51,250 nucleotides of DNA from Oscillospiraceae bacterium (GTDB taxonomy: Bacteria > Bacillota > Clostridia > Oscillospirales > CAG-382), in assembly GCA_015063785.1 (NCBI GenBank), contig SVTM01000019.1, forward strand, positions 1 through 51,250. The letters run 5' to 3'. Positions 32,601 to 41,360 of this stretch are shown piece by piece (the stretch's first letter is position 1; each line of letters starts with the position of its first letter). The notes under the pieces were generated by a model that was not told the origin of the DNA, did not search any database, and saw only the letters and a program-made list of their open reading frames with translations. A program made the position numbers and the translations under genes.

Positions 32601-33509
32601 ATGAAGCTTTTTTCTCATTACATTGAAAATCAGCCAAAGCAAGGCTTTGAAATACGGAACTGGCAGGATCGCCTCGTTGGTGAATATTTCTGCTATTCCT
32701 ACCGAGACACTTTATACGACCGAAGCACTTTTCCGTGCCGTCTTCATTCTCACGATTACTACGAGTTGGTTGTTTTCGAGGAGGGCGAGGTGCACTATTT
32801 GTGCGATGGAAATGTTTTTTATCCCACGCGTGCGGATATGATGATCGTGCCACCCGGCAAAATCCACGTTACTGTTCCCGACAGCGAAAAAACAAATTAC
32901 AAAAGGCATGTGTTCTATTTTTATCCATCAGCTTTTGATTTTATTAGAAGTGCCTGCCTTTTGTCTTTTGTTTCAGATATAAACGAGGGAAAACTATTGT
33001 CGTTTCAAGATCAGGGGTTGAAGGAAGAACTTTGCGGATTGCTTGAAGACCTAAAGGCTTTAAGCAACAAAAACAACGGCGTTTTTGACGGTGCGTTGTG
33101 CTTGTCGTATGTGATTCAGGCTTTTTGCCTGCTGAACAACAAAAGCTGTAAACCCAACGAAGAAACGGCACATCTTCCGGAAAATCTTCTTAATATCCAG
33201 CGTTATATTGATACAAATATTTCGCGCATAACCTCCGTTTCCGATATTGCGTCGCATTTCTTTTACAGCAGGGAATACGTGTCAAGACTTTTTAAAAAAC
33301 ACTTCGACACTACCATCGCCGATTACATTACAAAAAGACGAGTGGCAGAAAGCAGGGTACTTATATTACAAGGAATGCCGATGATCGAAGTAGCTTACGG
33401 CGTGGGATTCGGTTCGCTTTCCACATTCATACGTGCTTTTCGCGCCGAAACAAATATGACGCCGTCGGAATACCGAAAATTGCGCAGAGCAAACGAAATT
33501 ACAAAATAA
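32601..33509 (+). CDS. AraC-family transcriptional regulator
   Basis: This 302-residue regulator has an N-terminal cupin sensor (about 40-110). Its RLHSHDYYELVVFEEGEVHY and MMIVPPGKIHV segments are typical of sugar-responsive AraC proteins. The C-terminal double HTH (about 205-300) contains ISRITSVSDIASHFFYSREY, VSRLFKKHFDTTIADYI, and MPMIEVAYGVGFGSLSTFIR. It is divergent from the GDPD-FAD oxidoreductase unit. AGGAGGAAG precedes the ATG. It ends the carbohydrate island and is followed by its own terminator. Confidence 0.94.
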   Translation: MKLFSHYIENQPKQGFEIRNWQDRLVGEYFCYSYRDTLYDRSTFPCRLHSHDYYELVVFEEGEVHYLCDGNVFYPTRADMMIVPPGKIHVTVPDSEKTNYKRHVFYFYPSAFDFIRSACLLSFVSDINEGKLLSFQDQGLKEELCGLLEDLKALSNKNNGVFDGALCLSYVIQAFCLLNNKSCKPNEETAHLPENLLNIQRYIDTNISRITSVSDIASHFFYSREYVSRLFKKHFDTTIADYITKRRVAESRVLILQGMPMIEVAYGVGFGSLSTFIRAFRAETNMTPSEYRKLRRANEITK

Positions 33510-33528
33510 TCATGTTGTCATAACGAAT

Positions 33529-33555
33529 AAACCGACAAGTTTTGCTTGTCGGTTT
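33529..33555 (+). terminator. Terminator of AraC gene
   Basis: An 11-bp stem (AAACCGACAAG / CTTGTCGGTTT) with a TTTTG loop, 20 bases after the stop; a second T run follows. Confidence 0.82.
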
Positions 33556-33606
33556 TGTGCTGTTTTTTTGTGCAGAACGGATAAAAAAGAGGGTGAAGAA
33601 AAGAAG

Positions 33607-33634
33607 AAATCGACAGGTAAAAACCTGTCGATTT
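33607..33634 (-). terminator. Terminator of the tRNA-Ser pair
   Basis: A 12-bp perfect stem (AAATCGACAGGT / ACCTGTCGATTT) with a 4-base loop. On the minus strand it lies just after tRNA-Ser(GCU) and is followed by CTTCTTTTCTT. Confidence 0.85.
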
Positions 33635-33635
33635 T

Positions 33636-33728
33636 TGGCGGAGAAGGGGAGATTTGAACTCCCGCGCCGGTAAACCCGACCTACACCCTTAGCAGGGGCG
33701 CCTCTTCGGCCAACTTGAGTACTTCTCC
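33636..33728 (-). tRNA. tRNA-Ser (anticodon GCU)
   Basis: A class II tRNA on the minus strand. The acceptor GGAGAAG pairs with CTTCTCC, discriminator G is followed by encoded CCA, the anticodon loop is CTGCTAA, a long variable arm is present, and the T-arm reads GGGAGTTCAAATCTCCC. It decodes AGC/AGU. Confidence 0.97.
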
Positions 33729-33756
33729 GAATATCTTTTTCTTTATTTAAAATGCC

Positions 33757-33845
33757 TGGCGGAGAGGAAGGGATTCGAACCCTTGTGCCCTCGCGGACAA
33801 ACGGTTTTCAAGACCGCCTCGTTATGACCACTTCGATACCTCTCC
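33757..33845 (-). tRNA. tRNA-Ser (anticodon UGA)
   Basis: A class II tRNA on the minus strand. The acceptor is GGAGAGG/CCTCTCC with encoded CCA, the anticodon loop is CTTGAAA, and a long variable arm and T-arm AAGGGTTCGAATCCCTT are present. It decodes UCN codons and is promoter-proximal to the second tRNA-Ser, 28 bases away. Confidence 0.97.
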
Positions 33846-33876
33846 GTGTGATCCGCAATTTCCCGCGGCAAGTGTT

Positions 33877-33905
33877 ATGATACCACAAATGCGCCCGAAT
33901 GTCAA
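33877..33905 (-). promoter_or_regulatory. Promoter of the tRNA-Ser pair
   Basis: TTGACA (33905-33900), 17 bases, TATCAT (33882-33877) on the minus strand, about 30 bases before the first tRNA. A GC-rich stretch near the start site resembles a stringent discriminator. Confidence 0.82.
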
Positions 33906-33988
33906 GCCTTTTTTATAAAAAAGTTAAAATAAAAGACAAGGAGTAGATAAAAAAGAGGTTTTTGATGGTGTATATTGTGTTTTTTACA

Positions 33989-34017
33989 TTGACTTTTTCA
34001 TAAGAATGTAGTATAAT
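33989..34017 (+). promoter_or_regulatory. Promoter of CorC/HlyC gene
   Basis: TTGACT (33989-33994), 17 bases, TATAAT (34012-34017), about 70 bases before the ATG. Confidence 0.85.
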
Positions 34018-34085
34018 TACTTTGTTATAAAGTGCAATTATTTGCCTTTGTGACAAATACATAACTGAAAAGGAGAACTTTCAAA

Positions 34086-35450
34086 ATGGACCCGTGGCCA
34101 TGTATACTGGTCTTTTTGGCGCTTGTTATAATTGGTGCCCTTATTGAAGTCAGTACTAAGGCAGTATTATCCCAGAACCAGCTTAACTTAAAAAAGCTTT
34201 TCCCGGAAGAGGACAAAGCCTATGAAAAACTTTTGCAGACTATCGAGAATAACAAGCTCGGTCAGATCGCAGAAACGGCGCATCTTTCGTGCATCGTGCT
34301 TGCTTCCTGCGTTGCTTCCTGCTATTTTGTACCAAAGCTTATGGCAGCTCCGCTTTTTGCAGCACTTCCGAACTTTGTGTCTGCCGTTATATCTGTTGCG
34401 GCGGTATTCCTTGCGGCCATGCTTTTGTTGCTGATTTTTGCAAAAAGTTTGCCTGCCAAGATAGGTGTTAAACACTCGGACGGTCTTTGTCTTTCGCTTT
34501 TGCCTGTCTTCAGATTTTTCACTGCTCTGTGCGCTCCGCTTTACTATACCGTCAACGCCGTTTCGGGTGTTTTTGCTCTGCTTGCAGGTGCCAAACCCGA
34601 GGACGTTACCGAGGACGTGACCGAAGGCGAGATCCGTCAGATGATCGACGAGGGCAGGGAACACGGAAACATAGAAGAAAGCGAAACCGATATGATCCAC
34701 GGCATCTTTGAGTTTGACGACAGAATGGTCGGCGAGATTCTCACTCACCGTACCGACGTCACCGCCGTAGAGCTTTCGGCAACCCTTCATGAGATAATCG
34801 AAACTGCTGTCGAAAACGGATATTCCCGAATTCCCGTTTACAAGGAATCTCTTGATAACGTGGTGGGTATACTTTACGTCAAGGATCTTCTCGGGCTTAT
34901 TGACAAGGATCATTCTGACTTCAAGGTCTCCGAGCATATGCGCGAGCCGCTGTGTGTTCCCGAAACCAACAGCCTCAAGGATCTTTTCGAACGCTTCAAG
35001 TCCGAACGTGTCCAGATGGCTATCGTCATTGACGAGTACGGAGGAACCCTTGGCATCGTTACGATGGAAGACCTTATCGAATCCATCATGGGCTCGATCA
35101 GTGATGAATATGACGACGAGGAAGACGAAGAAGCCGAAACCGAGATACAAAGGATATCGGACAATGAATATCTGATCGCCGGCCTTGCCCTTGTGTCAAG
35201 CGTCGAAGAGGAACTTGACATCTCCATCAAAAACGAAGAAGAATGCGACACCATCGGTGGTCTTTTGGTCAGTCTTATCGGAATGATCCCGTCAGAGGGA
35301 GAACAGCCCGAAGCAAGCCTTGACAATCTGCATTTCAAGGTCATTTCGGTTGCCGAGCACCGTGTAGAAAAGCTCCTGCTCACCGTTTTGAACGAAAACG
35401 AGGAAGAAGAAGACTCGGACGACGATAAAGAAGACGAGAATGACGACTGA
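34086..35450 (+). CDS. HlyC/CorC (CNNM-type) membrane protein with CBS domains
   Basis: This 454-residue protein has an N-terminal membrane domain of about four helices (1-165), a tandem CBS pair (about 205-325, including ILTHRTDVTAVEL and VIDEYGGTLGIVTMEDLIESI), and a CorC_HlyC domain (about 350-430, GLALVSSVEEELDI). It ends in a strongly acidic tail. Family members are linked to magnesium or sodium transport and its nucleotide-sensing control. The DEYGG and EDLIE motifs are diagnostic. It is a single-gene unit with its own promoter. AAAGGAG precedes the ATG by eleven bases. No clear terminator follows. Confidence 0.93.
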   Translation: MDPWPCILVFLALVIIGALIEVSTKAVLSQNQLNLKKLFPEEDKAYEKLLQTIENNKLGQIAETAHLSCIVLASCVASCYFVPKLMAAPLFAALPNFVSAVISVAAVFLAAMLLLLIFAKSLPAKIGVKHSDGLCLSLLPVFRFFTALCAPLYYTVNAVSGVFALLAGAKPEDVTEDVTEGEIRQMIDEGREHGNIEESETDMIHGIFEFDDRMVGEILTHRTDVTAVELSATLHEIIETAVENGYSRIPVYKESLDNVVGILYVKDLLGLIDKDHSDFKVSEHMREPLCVPETNSLKDLFERFKSERVQMAIVIDEYGGTLGIVTMEDLIESIMGSISDEYDDEEDEEAETEIQRISDNEYLIAGLALVSSVEEELDISIKNEEECDTIGGLLVSLIGMIPSEGEQPEASLDNLHFKVISVAEHRVEKLLLTVLNENEEEEDSDDDKEDENDD

Positions 35451-35487
35451 GTTTTATGCATTATTACATCAAAACTCGCTTGGGATA

Positions 35488-35502
35488 TGTTCAAATTGAA
35501 CA
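35488..35502. repeat. Perfect palindrome upstream of solute-binding protein promoter
   Basis: TGTTCAA-A-TTGAACA, 7-bp arms with one central base, 16 bases upstream of the -35 at 35519. It is a candidate regulator site. Confidence 0.5.
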
Positions 35503-35518
35503 AAAATATTTTCCACTA

Positions 35519-35547
35519 TTGACATAACAGGATAAATATTGTAAAAT
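35519..35547 (+). promoter_or_regulatory. Sigma-A promoter of solute-binding lipoprotein
   Basis: TTGACA (35519-35524), 17 bases, TAAAAT (35542-35547). Confidence 0.82.
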
Positions 35548-35613
35548 AAATAGGATATAAGAAGTACTGTGTTCAACAGAAAACAAACAATTTTTCACGG
35601 AGGATCTTCGAAA

Positions 35614-38232
35614 ATGAAAATGAAAAGGATTTTAGGTGCATTTCTTGCTCTTGCAATGATGATACCTGTTGTGTTGACAGGATGTAAGAGCGACGATTCT
35701 GAAACCACGGATACATCCAGCATCCGCCAGAATATCGTTCTCAATATGTACATTCTCACAGACGAAAAGACAGACCTCGAGCAGGCTCAGGCTGTTGAAA
35801 TCGCACTTAACGAAATTTTGCTTCCCGATTACAGAACCGTTGTTAAAATCAACTACATCCACGACGACGGCGGAGATAACCTCGAATATTGGAATGCTAT
35901 AAATGAAGCCGAAGATGCGGCTATCGAATATCAGCTTGAGCTTGAAGCAAAGAGAGAAGCTGAAAAGGCAGCAAAGAAAGAAAAGAACAAGGCCGGCGCT
36001 ACAACCACAACCGACGCCGATGCCACAGCAGATACAACCACAGCTACAGGTTCTGAAGCTCTCACAGGCGAAGAACTTGAAGCTGCTGAAGAAAAGAACG
36101 AAAGCGAATACGACAGACTCGCAAAGATGATCTTCGGCTACGAAAGAAACAAGGTTGACGAAAACGGCAACCCTGTTAAGGACGAGGACGGCAACCCCAT
36201 CGTTGAAAAGGTTAAGCCCGAGATCGTTCTCACCGATCCCCAGATCGATATATTCCTTGTAAACAGTGCTTCCAAGTATGTTGAACTTGCTGAAAGCGGA
36301 CGCCTCACAAAGCTCGACGATTACCTTAAGAGCGAGGCAAAGCTCATCACTTCCAACGTTTATCCCACATTCGTAACCGGCGCAACCAGCGTTGCAAACG
36401 GACTTTACGGTATCCCTGTAAATAAGGCTATTGGTGAATACGAATATCTCGTATTCAACAAGGAGCTCCTTGATAAGTACGGCGTAAATGCAGACGACCT
36501 CAAAACCATCGATGCTCTTTCCGGTTATCTTGCAACAATCGCTGCAAACGAGCCCGGTGTTGTTCCGCTTGCACTCAGTGATGGAGGAGTATCTCCCCAG
36601 TTCTATGAGTACTATCAGGAAGAGGGTGGGGCTCTCGGTGCAAAATACAACGTTTACGGCGTATTTGCAAACTCTCCCTTTGGTGAAAACGCAGACGAAG
36701 TTGTAAAGACACACTTTGCAAAGATCCGCGAATATAAGCTTGCAGGTTATATTCCCGATACATATGTAGAAGGTACACCTTTCGCTGTTGACGTACGCAA
36801 AGGTTTTGCCGATGATCCTGCTAAGTGGGCAGAAGAAGACGGAACAGAATACGTATGCCAGATCTATAAGAGACCTGTTGCAACCACCGAAAACACACTC
36901 GACTCTGTTTTCGTTGTAAGCTCTGCTTCCAGAAACCCTGCAAGAGCAGCAGAAATCATTACTCTCTTCAACACAAACTCTGAACTTGCAAATCTGCTTC
37001 AGTTTGGTATCGAAGAAGAACATTACTACAGAGTAACCGAGGATTCCGGAGAAAAGAAGATCAGCGTCAAGTCCAACGGCGGCTACTTCATGAACAACGA
37101 TTACACCGGTCACCATTATATCAAGGACGTTGTTGTTGGCGAAACCGACAGAACAGAAGCTTTCAAACAGCAGAATCTCGATTCTCTGCTCAGTATGTTC
37201 TATGGCTTTGATGCAAACACTCTCATCGAAGAAGAGATCCTTCTCGAAAAGGCAAACAACATCACAAAGCAGTACTACGAAGGTCTTTGCCGCGGTCAGT
37301 ACGATGTTGAAACCGTTTATGCAACAGTAAACGCTCAGCTCGCAGCCCTTACAGTATCCGAAAGCGAGATCGCTGCTTGGGTTGGCGACGATGCAGTTCG
37401 TTCAGAAAGAGCAAAGGGCGAAGGATATTCCAAGCAGGCAGAAAACGCTGCCGAAACTGCTGAAAAGGCAGCAAAAGAAGCTGAAAAGGCAGCAAAAGAA
37501 GCTGAAAAGGCTCTTAAGAGTGCAACAAGAGCAGAGATCAGTAAGATCATCGCAGGCGTTGTAAATGACGATACAAGTGCTGCAACCATCGCAGAAGCAG
37601 ATGCAACTATCAGCAGCTCGCTCGTAGTTATCCAGGCGGCAGCAGCAAAGGCAGAATCTGCAGCGGCAGAAGCAAAGACCGCAGCTGAAACCGCAAAGAA
37701 GGTTGCTGAAGACGCAGAACTCTTTGTTGAAGAATCTCAGTATGCAGATACAGTTGCCGCAAGCGCTGCAACATCTTCCAAGAATGACGCGGACGCAGCA
37801 AACAAGGCACAGGTTACAGCTACAAAGGCTGCAAACGACGCCAAGAGAGCCAACGAAAACGTGCAGATGATCGCCACCGGCAATAGAATCGTAACTGCAG
37901 CGGCTGATGTTTCTGCAAAGAATGCATATGCAGCTCTCAGCTTCGGCGGCTCGACTGTATATGCAACATCTCTTCCTGCAGAATCTCCCGAGGAAGAAGA
38001 AAACGTTGAAGAAGACTTAAGAGCAGACGACGGCGAAGTTCGCACACCTTACGACGAATTCGTATTCGACTTCGACGCTGATCTTTACGAATACACAGAA
38101 GCCAATACAAAGCTTAAGTCTCTCTGGTCTCTCACATATAAGTACTTCAATCCTGCAAACGGCAACGAAGAATATGTGGACGATACAGAAGATCCTCTCA
38201 AGGTTATCATCCGTGACGAGGAAGAAAAGTGA
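35614..38232 (+). CDS. Large extracellular solute-binding-like lipoprotein with alanine-rich helical insert
   Basis: This 872-residue lipoprotein has a signal peptide ending in lipobox VLTGC (Cys24). The SBP_bac-like core includes NIVLNMYILTDEK, GLYGIPVNKAIGEYEYLVFNKELLDKYG and DSVFVVSSASRNPARAAEIITLF. Two features stand out: an E/K/A/T-rich insert (about 105-165) and a long Ala/Glu/Lys helix region (about 605-760) with tandem EAEKAAK units, likely a coiled coil. The end is acidic. Family receptors are usually 430-550 residues. No permease or ATPase gene is nearby, so it is an orphan receptor or a surface protein using the fold. ATG 35614 has GGAGG ten bases upstream. A strong terminator follows. 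Confidence 0.85.
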   Translation: MKMKRILGAFLALAMMIPVVLTGCKSDDSETTDTSSIRQNIVLNMYILTDEKTDLEQAQAVEIALNEILLPDYRTVVKINYIHDDGGDNLEYWNAINEAEDAAIEYQLELEAKREAEKAAKKEKNKAGATTTTDADATADTTTATGSEALTGEELEAAEEKNESEYDRLAKMIFGYERNKVDENGNPVKDEDGNPIVEKVKPEIVLTDPQIDIFLVNSASKYVELAESGRLTKLDDYLKSEAKLITSNVYPTFVTGATSVANGLYGIPVNKAIGEYEYLVFNKELLDKYGVNADDLKTIDALSGYLATIAANEPGVVPLALSDGGVSPQFYEYYQEEGGALGAKYNVYGVFANSPFGENADEVVKTHFAKIREYKLAGYIPDTYVEGTPFAVDVRKGFADDPAKWAEEDGTEYVCQIYKRPVATTENTLDSVFVVSSASRNPARAAEIITLFNTNSELANLLQFGIEEEHYYRVTEDSGEKKISVKSNGGYFMNNDYTGHHYIKDVVVGETDRTEAFKQQNLDSLLSMFYGFDANTLIEEEILLEKANNITKQYYEGLCRGQYDVETVYATVNAQLAALTVSESEIAAWVGDDAVRSERAKGEGYSKQAENAAETAEKAAKEAEKAAKEAEKALKSATRAEISKIIAGVVNDDTSAATIAEADATISSSLVVIQAAAAKAESAAAEAKTAAETAKKVAEDAELFVEESQYADTVAASAATSSKNDADAANKAQVTATKAANDAKRANENVQMIATGNRIVTAAADVSAKNAYAALSFGGSTVYATSLPAESPEEEENVEEDLRADDGEVRTPYDEFVFDFDADLYEYTEANTKLKSLWSLTYKYFNPANGNEEYVDDTEDPLKVIIRDEEEK
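37462..37508 (+). repeat. Tandem repeat encoding EKAAKEA units
   Basis: The 21-base unit GCTGAAAAGGCAGCAAAAGA plus A is repeated twice in tandem with a third, partial copy, inside the lipoprotein gene. It encodes heptad-like helical repeats. Confidence 0.75.
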
Positions 38233-38247
38233 TTTAAAATGTTGACG

Positions 38248-38276
38248 AAAGAGGTGCTTTGGCAGCACCTCTTTCT
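38248..38276 (+). terminator. Terminator of solute-binding lipoprotein gene
   Basis: An 11-bp stem (AAAGAGGTGCT / AGCACCTCTTT) with a 5-base loop, followed by CTTTTA. Confidence 0.88.
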
Positions 38277-38343
38277 TTTATATTTCCTGAAAATTAAGCT
38301 TACTATGTTTTTTACATATTTATGTATAATTTACAAATGAGTG

Positions 38344-38372
38344 TTGCTTTTTTGTGTTATCAATGGTAAAAT
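38344..38372 (+). promoter_or_regulatory. Promoter of proBAC
   Basis: TTGCTT (38344-38349), 17 bases, TAAAAT (38367-38372), 30 bases before the ATG. A second TATAAT occurs at 38325, so the exact promoter is not certain. Confidence 0.6.
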
Positions 38373-38401
38373 GTTAAAATAAACAATTAGAAGGGGAAAT
38401 T

Positions 38402-39172
38402 ATGAGAATTGTAATTAAAGTCGGTACGTCAACCCTTGCGCACAAAACCGGCAGACTTAATATAAGACGAATAGAAGAGCTTTGCAAAGTGCTCAGTGAT
38501 CTGAAAAACGCCGGAAACGAGATCGTTCTCGTATCGTCCGGTGCAATCGGCATGGGTGTTGGAAAACTCAGCCTCGGTTCGCGTCCCGATGATATCCCGA
38601 CCAAACAGGCTGCTGCGGCAGTCGGTCAATGTGAGCTTATGTACACCTATGACAAGCTATTTACCGAATATAATCACAACGTCGCTCAGATACTTATTAC
38701 GGCTCCGGATATCGAGAGCGAAACAAGAAAGATAAATTTTCATAACACACTCGAGCGCCTTATAGAGCTTGATACGCTTCCGATCATCAACGAAAACGAC
38801 ACGGTTTCTGTCGAAGAAATCGAGATTGGCGACAACGATACCCTTTCTGCCATCGTCACTGCAAGTATCGGAGCTGATCTTCTTATCCTTTTGTCGGACA
38901 TTGACGGTCTTTATGACAAGGATCCCCACAAAAATCCTGACGCAAAGCTTATTGACACTGTAAAAGCAATTGATGAGCACATCATTTCGCTTGGCGGTGG
39001 CAAGGGAAGCGCCCTTGGAACAGGCGGAATGGCAACCAAGATCAAAGCTGCACAGATAGCAACAGAAGCGGGCTGTGATATGATAATCGCCAATGGCGAA
39101 AACCCTTCACTTCTTTATGATATTGTAGCAGGAGAAAAAATAGGCACGAGGTTTTTGAAAAAAGTACAGTAA
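38402..39172 (+). CDS. proB: Glutamate 5-kinase
   Basis: ProB phosphorylates glutamate, the first and feedback-controlled step of proline synthesis. The 256-residue protein consists of the amino-acid-kinase domain only: IVIKVGTSTLAHKTG at the start, VSSGAIGMG, IPTKQAAAAVGQCELM, INENDTVSVEE, and LSDIDGLYDKDP. The C-terminal PUA domain of the E. coli enzyme (about 367 residues) is absent, as in many Firmicutes. It overlaps proA by one base. AAGGGG lies before the ATG. Confidence 0.97.
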   Translation: MRIVIKVGTSTLAHKTGRLNIRRIEELCKVLSDLKNAGNEIVLVSSGAIGMGVGKLSLGSRPDDIPTKQAAAAVGQCELMYTYDKLFTEYNHNVAQILITAPDIESETRKINFHNTLERLIELDTLPIINENDTVSVEEIEIGDNDTLSAIVTASIGADLLILLSDIDGLYDKDPHKNPDAKLIDTVKAIDEHIISLGGGKGSALGTGGMATKIKAAQIATEAGCDMIIANGENPSLLYDIVAGEKIGTRFLKKVQ

Positions 39173-40428
39173 TGAAAACTATAGATCTTGTTAAAATAAC
39201 AAAAAAAGCATCAGCTTTCGCGTCGCGTATGTCGTCAGAGCAAAAGGATGCCCTCATCATTTCTATGGCAGAAGCACTTGAAGCCGATATAGATGTAATA
39301 ATACAGAGTAACCGTGCTGACATTGAAAAGGCAAAAGGCACTGTCTCTGACGTTATGCTCGACAGACTTTTTCTTGACGAAAAGCGCATCCGCGCCATGG
39401 CGTCCGGAATGCGCGAGATCGCAAAGCTTAAATCAACGGTGGGCGAGGATATTACTGAAGCTGTGCGCCCCAACGGACTGGTTATTAAAAAGCGTAGAGT
39501 TCCCCTCGGACTTGTGGCGATAATATACGAAAGCCGCCCCAACGTCACGTCGGATGCCGCTTGCCTTGCTATAAAAAGCGGTAATTCTTGTCTGCTTCGT
39601 TGCGGAAAAGAGGCGTATTCTTCCTGCTTTGCCATAGTCAGTGCTCTAAAAAAGGGAATTGCGGCACAGGGAGCAGACGAGAATATTCTTAACCTTGTGT
39701 CAGAGCCCGGCCGCGAAAGCGCAAATGTGCTTATGACGGCGCAGGGTTATGTCGATCTTCTCATTCCCCGCGGTGGCGCAGGGCTTATAAACGCCTGCGT
39801 TGAAAACGCAACTGTTCCGTGTATCCACACAGGTACGGGAATATGCCATATATACGTCGATGAATCCGCCGATCTTGATATGGCTCTTAAAATTGTAAAT
39901 AATGCAAAGACAAGCCGTCCATCGGTGTGTAATGCGCAGGAAGTTTTGCTTGTCAACGAAAAGATAGCTAATGAATTTTTGCCAAAGCTTAAAAACCTTA
40001 TTGTTGACCAAAGAAAGAACGATGGACTTATTCCCGTCGAACTTCGCCTTTGCAAAAAATCACAGAAGATAGTCGATGGAACACCTTGTTCGGACACTGA
40101 TTTCGACACCGAATTTCTCGATTATATCCTTGCCGTCAAGGTGGTTTCGGACGTAAATGAGGCTGTTTCTCACATTCTTTCCCATTCCACAGGTCACAGT
40201 GAGGCAATTGTCACGACAAATAAGAAAAATGCTGATTTCTTCGTTTCCTCAACCGACAGCGCGGCGGTCTACGTCAATGCCTCCACTCGTTTCACCGACG
40301 GCGGCGAGTTTGGGCTTGGCTGTGAAATGGGAATTTCGACACAAAAGCTCCATGCACGCGGACCTATGGGTCTTGAGGAGCTGACTACGTATAAATACGT
40401 AATAGAAGGTAACGGACACATCCGTTAA
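39172..40428 (+). CDS. proA: Glutamate-5-semialdehyde dehydrogenase (gamma-glutamyl phosphate reductase)
   Basis: ProA reduces gamma-glutamyl phosphate to the semialdehyde with NADPH, directly after ProB. The 418-residue protein is full length for the family. It has the signature SRPSVCNAQEVLLV with catalytic Cys253, IYESRPNVTSDAACLAIKSG, and FTDGGEFGLGCEMGIST-type C-terminal sequence. Its ATG overlaps the proB stop by one base, giving translational coupling and possibly an enzyme complex that shields the unstable acyl phosphate. proC follows after 15 bases. Confidence 0.97.
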   Translation: MKTIDLVKITKKASAFASRMSSEQKDALIISMAEALEADIDVIIQSNRADIEKAKGTVSDVMLDRLFLDEKRIRAMASGMREIAKLKSTVGEDITEAVRPNGLVIKKRRVPLGLVAIIYESRPNVTSDAACLAIKSGNSCLLRCGKEAYSSCFAIVSALKKGIAAQGADENILNLVSEPGRESANVLMTAQGYVDLLIPRGGAGLINACVENATVPCIHTGTGICHIYVDESADLDMALKIVNNAKTSRPSVCNAQEVLLVNEKIANEFLPKLKNLIVDQRKNDGLIPVELRLCKKSQKIVDGTPCSDTDFDTEFLDYILAVKVVSDVNEAVSHILSHSTGHSEAIVTTNKKNADFFVSSTDSAAVYVNASTRFTDGGEFGLGCEMGISTQKLHARGPMGLEELTTYKYVIEGNGHIR

Positions 40429-40443
40429 ACGGAGGATTTTTTT

Positions 40444-41250
40444 ATGGGTAAATATCTCGCAGGCTTCATCGGCGCCGGAAACATGGGCGGTATCATTGCG
40501 TCTGCCGTTTCAAAGCGCGTCGGAAAAGATGCTGTTGCGGTATGTTGCAGCAGCAATCAAAGCTCCCAAGATGCCGCTGTACGCATAGGTTGTGATGCCG
40601 CATCTTTTGAAGAAATTTGCGACAGCAGATATATTTTTCTCGGAATAAAACCGCAAATGGCAGATAGCATTCTTCCCAAGGTTGCCGAATGCATAAAAGA
40701 CAGAAAGGACGATTATATTGTCGTTTCCATGCTTGCAGGCACGACTGTCGATACTCTTTGCAAGCTTTGCGGCACGCAAAAGATAGTGCGCATAATGCCA
40801 AACACCCCGTCATCGGTTGGCGAAGGAGTGACCCTTGTGTGTTCATCTTCTGTTGTATCTTGCGATGAAGTCAAAGCTTTTTGCGATCTTATCTCGTTCA
40901 CGGGAAAAACCGATGTTTTGCCCGAAAAACTTTTTGACGCGGCAACAGCCCTTTCGGGTTGCGGTCCTGCATACGTATATATGTTCCTCGAGGCGCTTGC
41001 CGACGGCGCTGTAAAATGTGGTCTTCCGCGTGATCTTGCCAATGAATATGCGGCAAGAACCGTCCTTGGAGCATCAAAGCTTGCTCTTTTGTCAGACGAG
41101 CATACGGGAAAGCTTAAGGATGCCGTCTGCAGTCCCGGAGGAAGCACGATTGAAGGTGTTTCGATGCTTGAAAAAGAAGGTTTTCGCGCGTCTGTAATAG
41201 ATGCCGTTACCGCTGCTTTTGAAAAAAGCAGAGCCCTTGGCAAAAAATAA
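40444..41250 (+). CDS. proC: Pyrroline-5-carboxylate reductase
   Basis: ProC reduces pyrroline-5-carboxylate to L-proline with NAD(P)H. The 268-residue protein opens with the Rossmann loop FIGAGNMGGI (residues 7-16). It carries VRIMPNTPSSVGEGVT and the C-terminal signature SPGGSTIEGVSMLEKEGFR with ALSGCGPAYVYMFLEALADG, all typical. GGAGGA lies ten bases before the ATG. It completes a proBAC operon giving a full route from glutamate to proline. No convincing terminator follows. Confidence 0.97.
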   Translation: MGKYLAGFIGAGNMGGIIASAVSKRVGKDAVAVCCSSNQSSQDAAVRIGCDAASFEEICDSRYIFLGIKPQMADSILPKVAECIKDRKDDYIVVSMLAGTTVDTLCKLCGTQKIVRIMPNTPSSVGEGVTLVCSSSVVSCDEVKAFCDLISFTGKTDVLPEKLFDAATALSGCGPAYVYMFLEALADGAVKCGLPRDLANEYAARTVLGASKLALLSDEHTGKLKDAVCSPGGSTIEGVSMLEKEGFRASVIDAVTAAFEKSRALGKK

Positions 41251-41291
41251 CCACGGTTCAGCTATTTCCCTGAATTTGCATTTTTATATCA

Positions 41292-41320
41292 TTGCGAAGT
41301 TTAAAATATTTTTGTATAAT
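41292..41320 (+). promoter_or_regulatory. Promoter of nucleotide-sugar dehydratase gene
   Basis: TTGCGA (41292-41297), 17 bases, TATAAT (41315-41320). A small dyad ATCGT-N6-ACGAT lies over the -10 and start site. Confidence 0.75.
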
Positions 41321-41360
41321 CGTAATATAACGATCGTGCAAAACAAAACAGGAGATTAAT

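Noticed and set aside
35632..37116. Minus-strand open frame of 494 codons opposite the large lipoprotein gene
   Set aside because: Composition is the complement of a highly biased coding sequence; no start signals or motifs. The plus-strand gene has a signal peptide and conserved fold.
37462..37508. Tandem repeat as a CRISPR or minisatellite locus
   Set aside because: The repeat is in frame inside a gene and encodes helical heptads; there are no spacers.
38248..38276. Hairpin as a proB leader element
   Set aside because: It lies upstream of the likely proB promoter and directly after the lipoprotein stop, so it is that gene's terminator.
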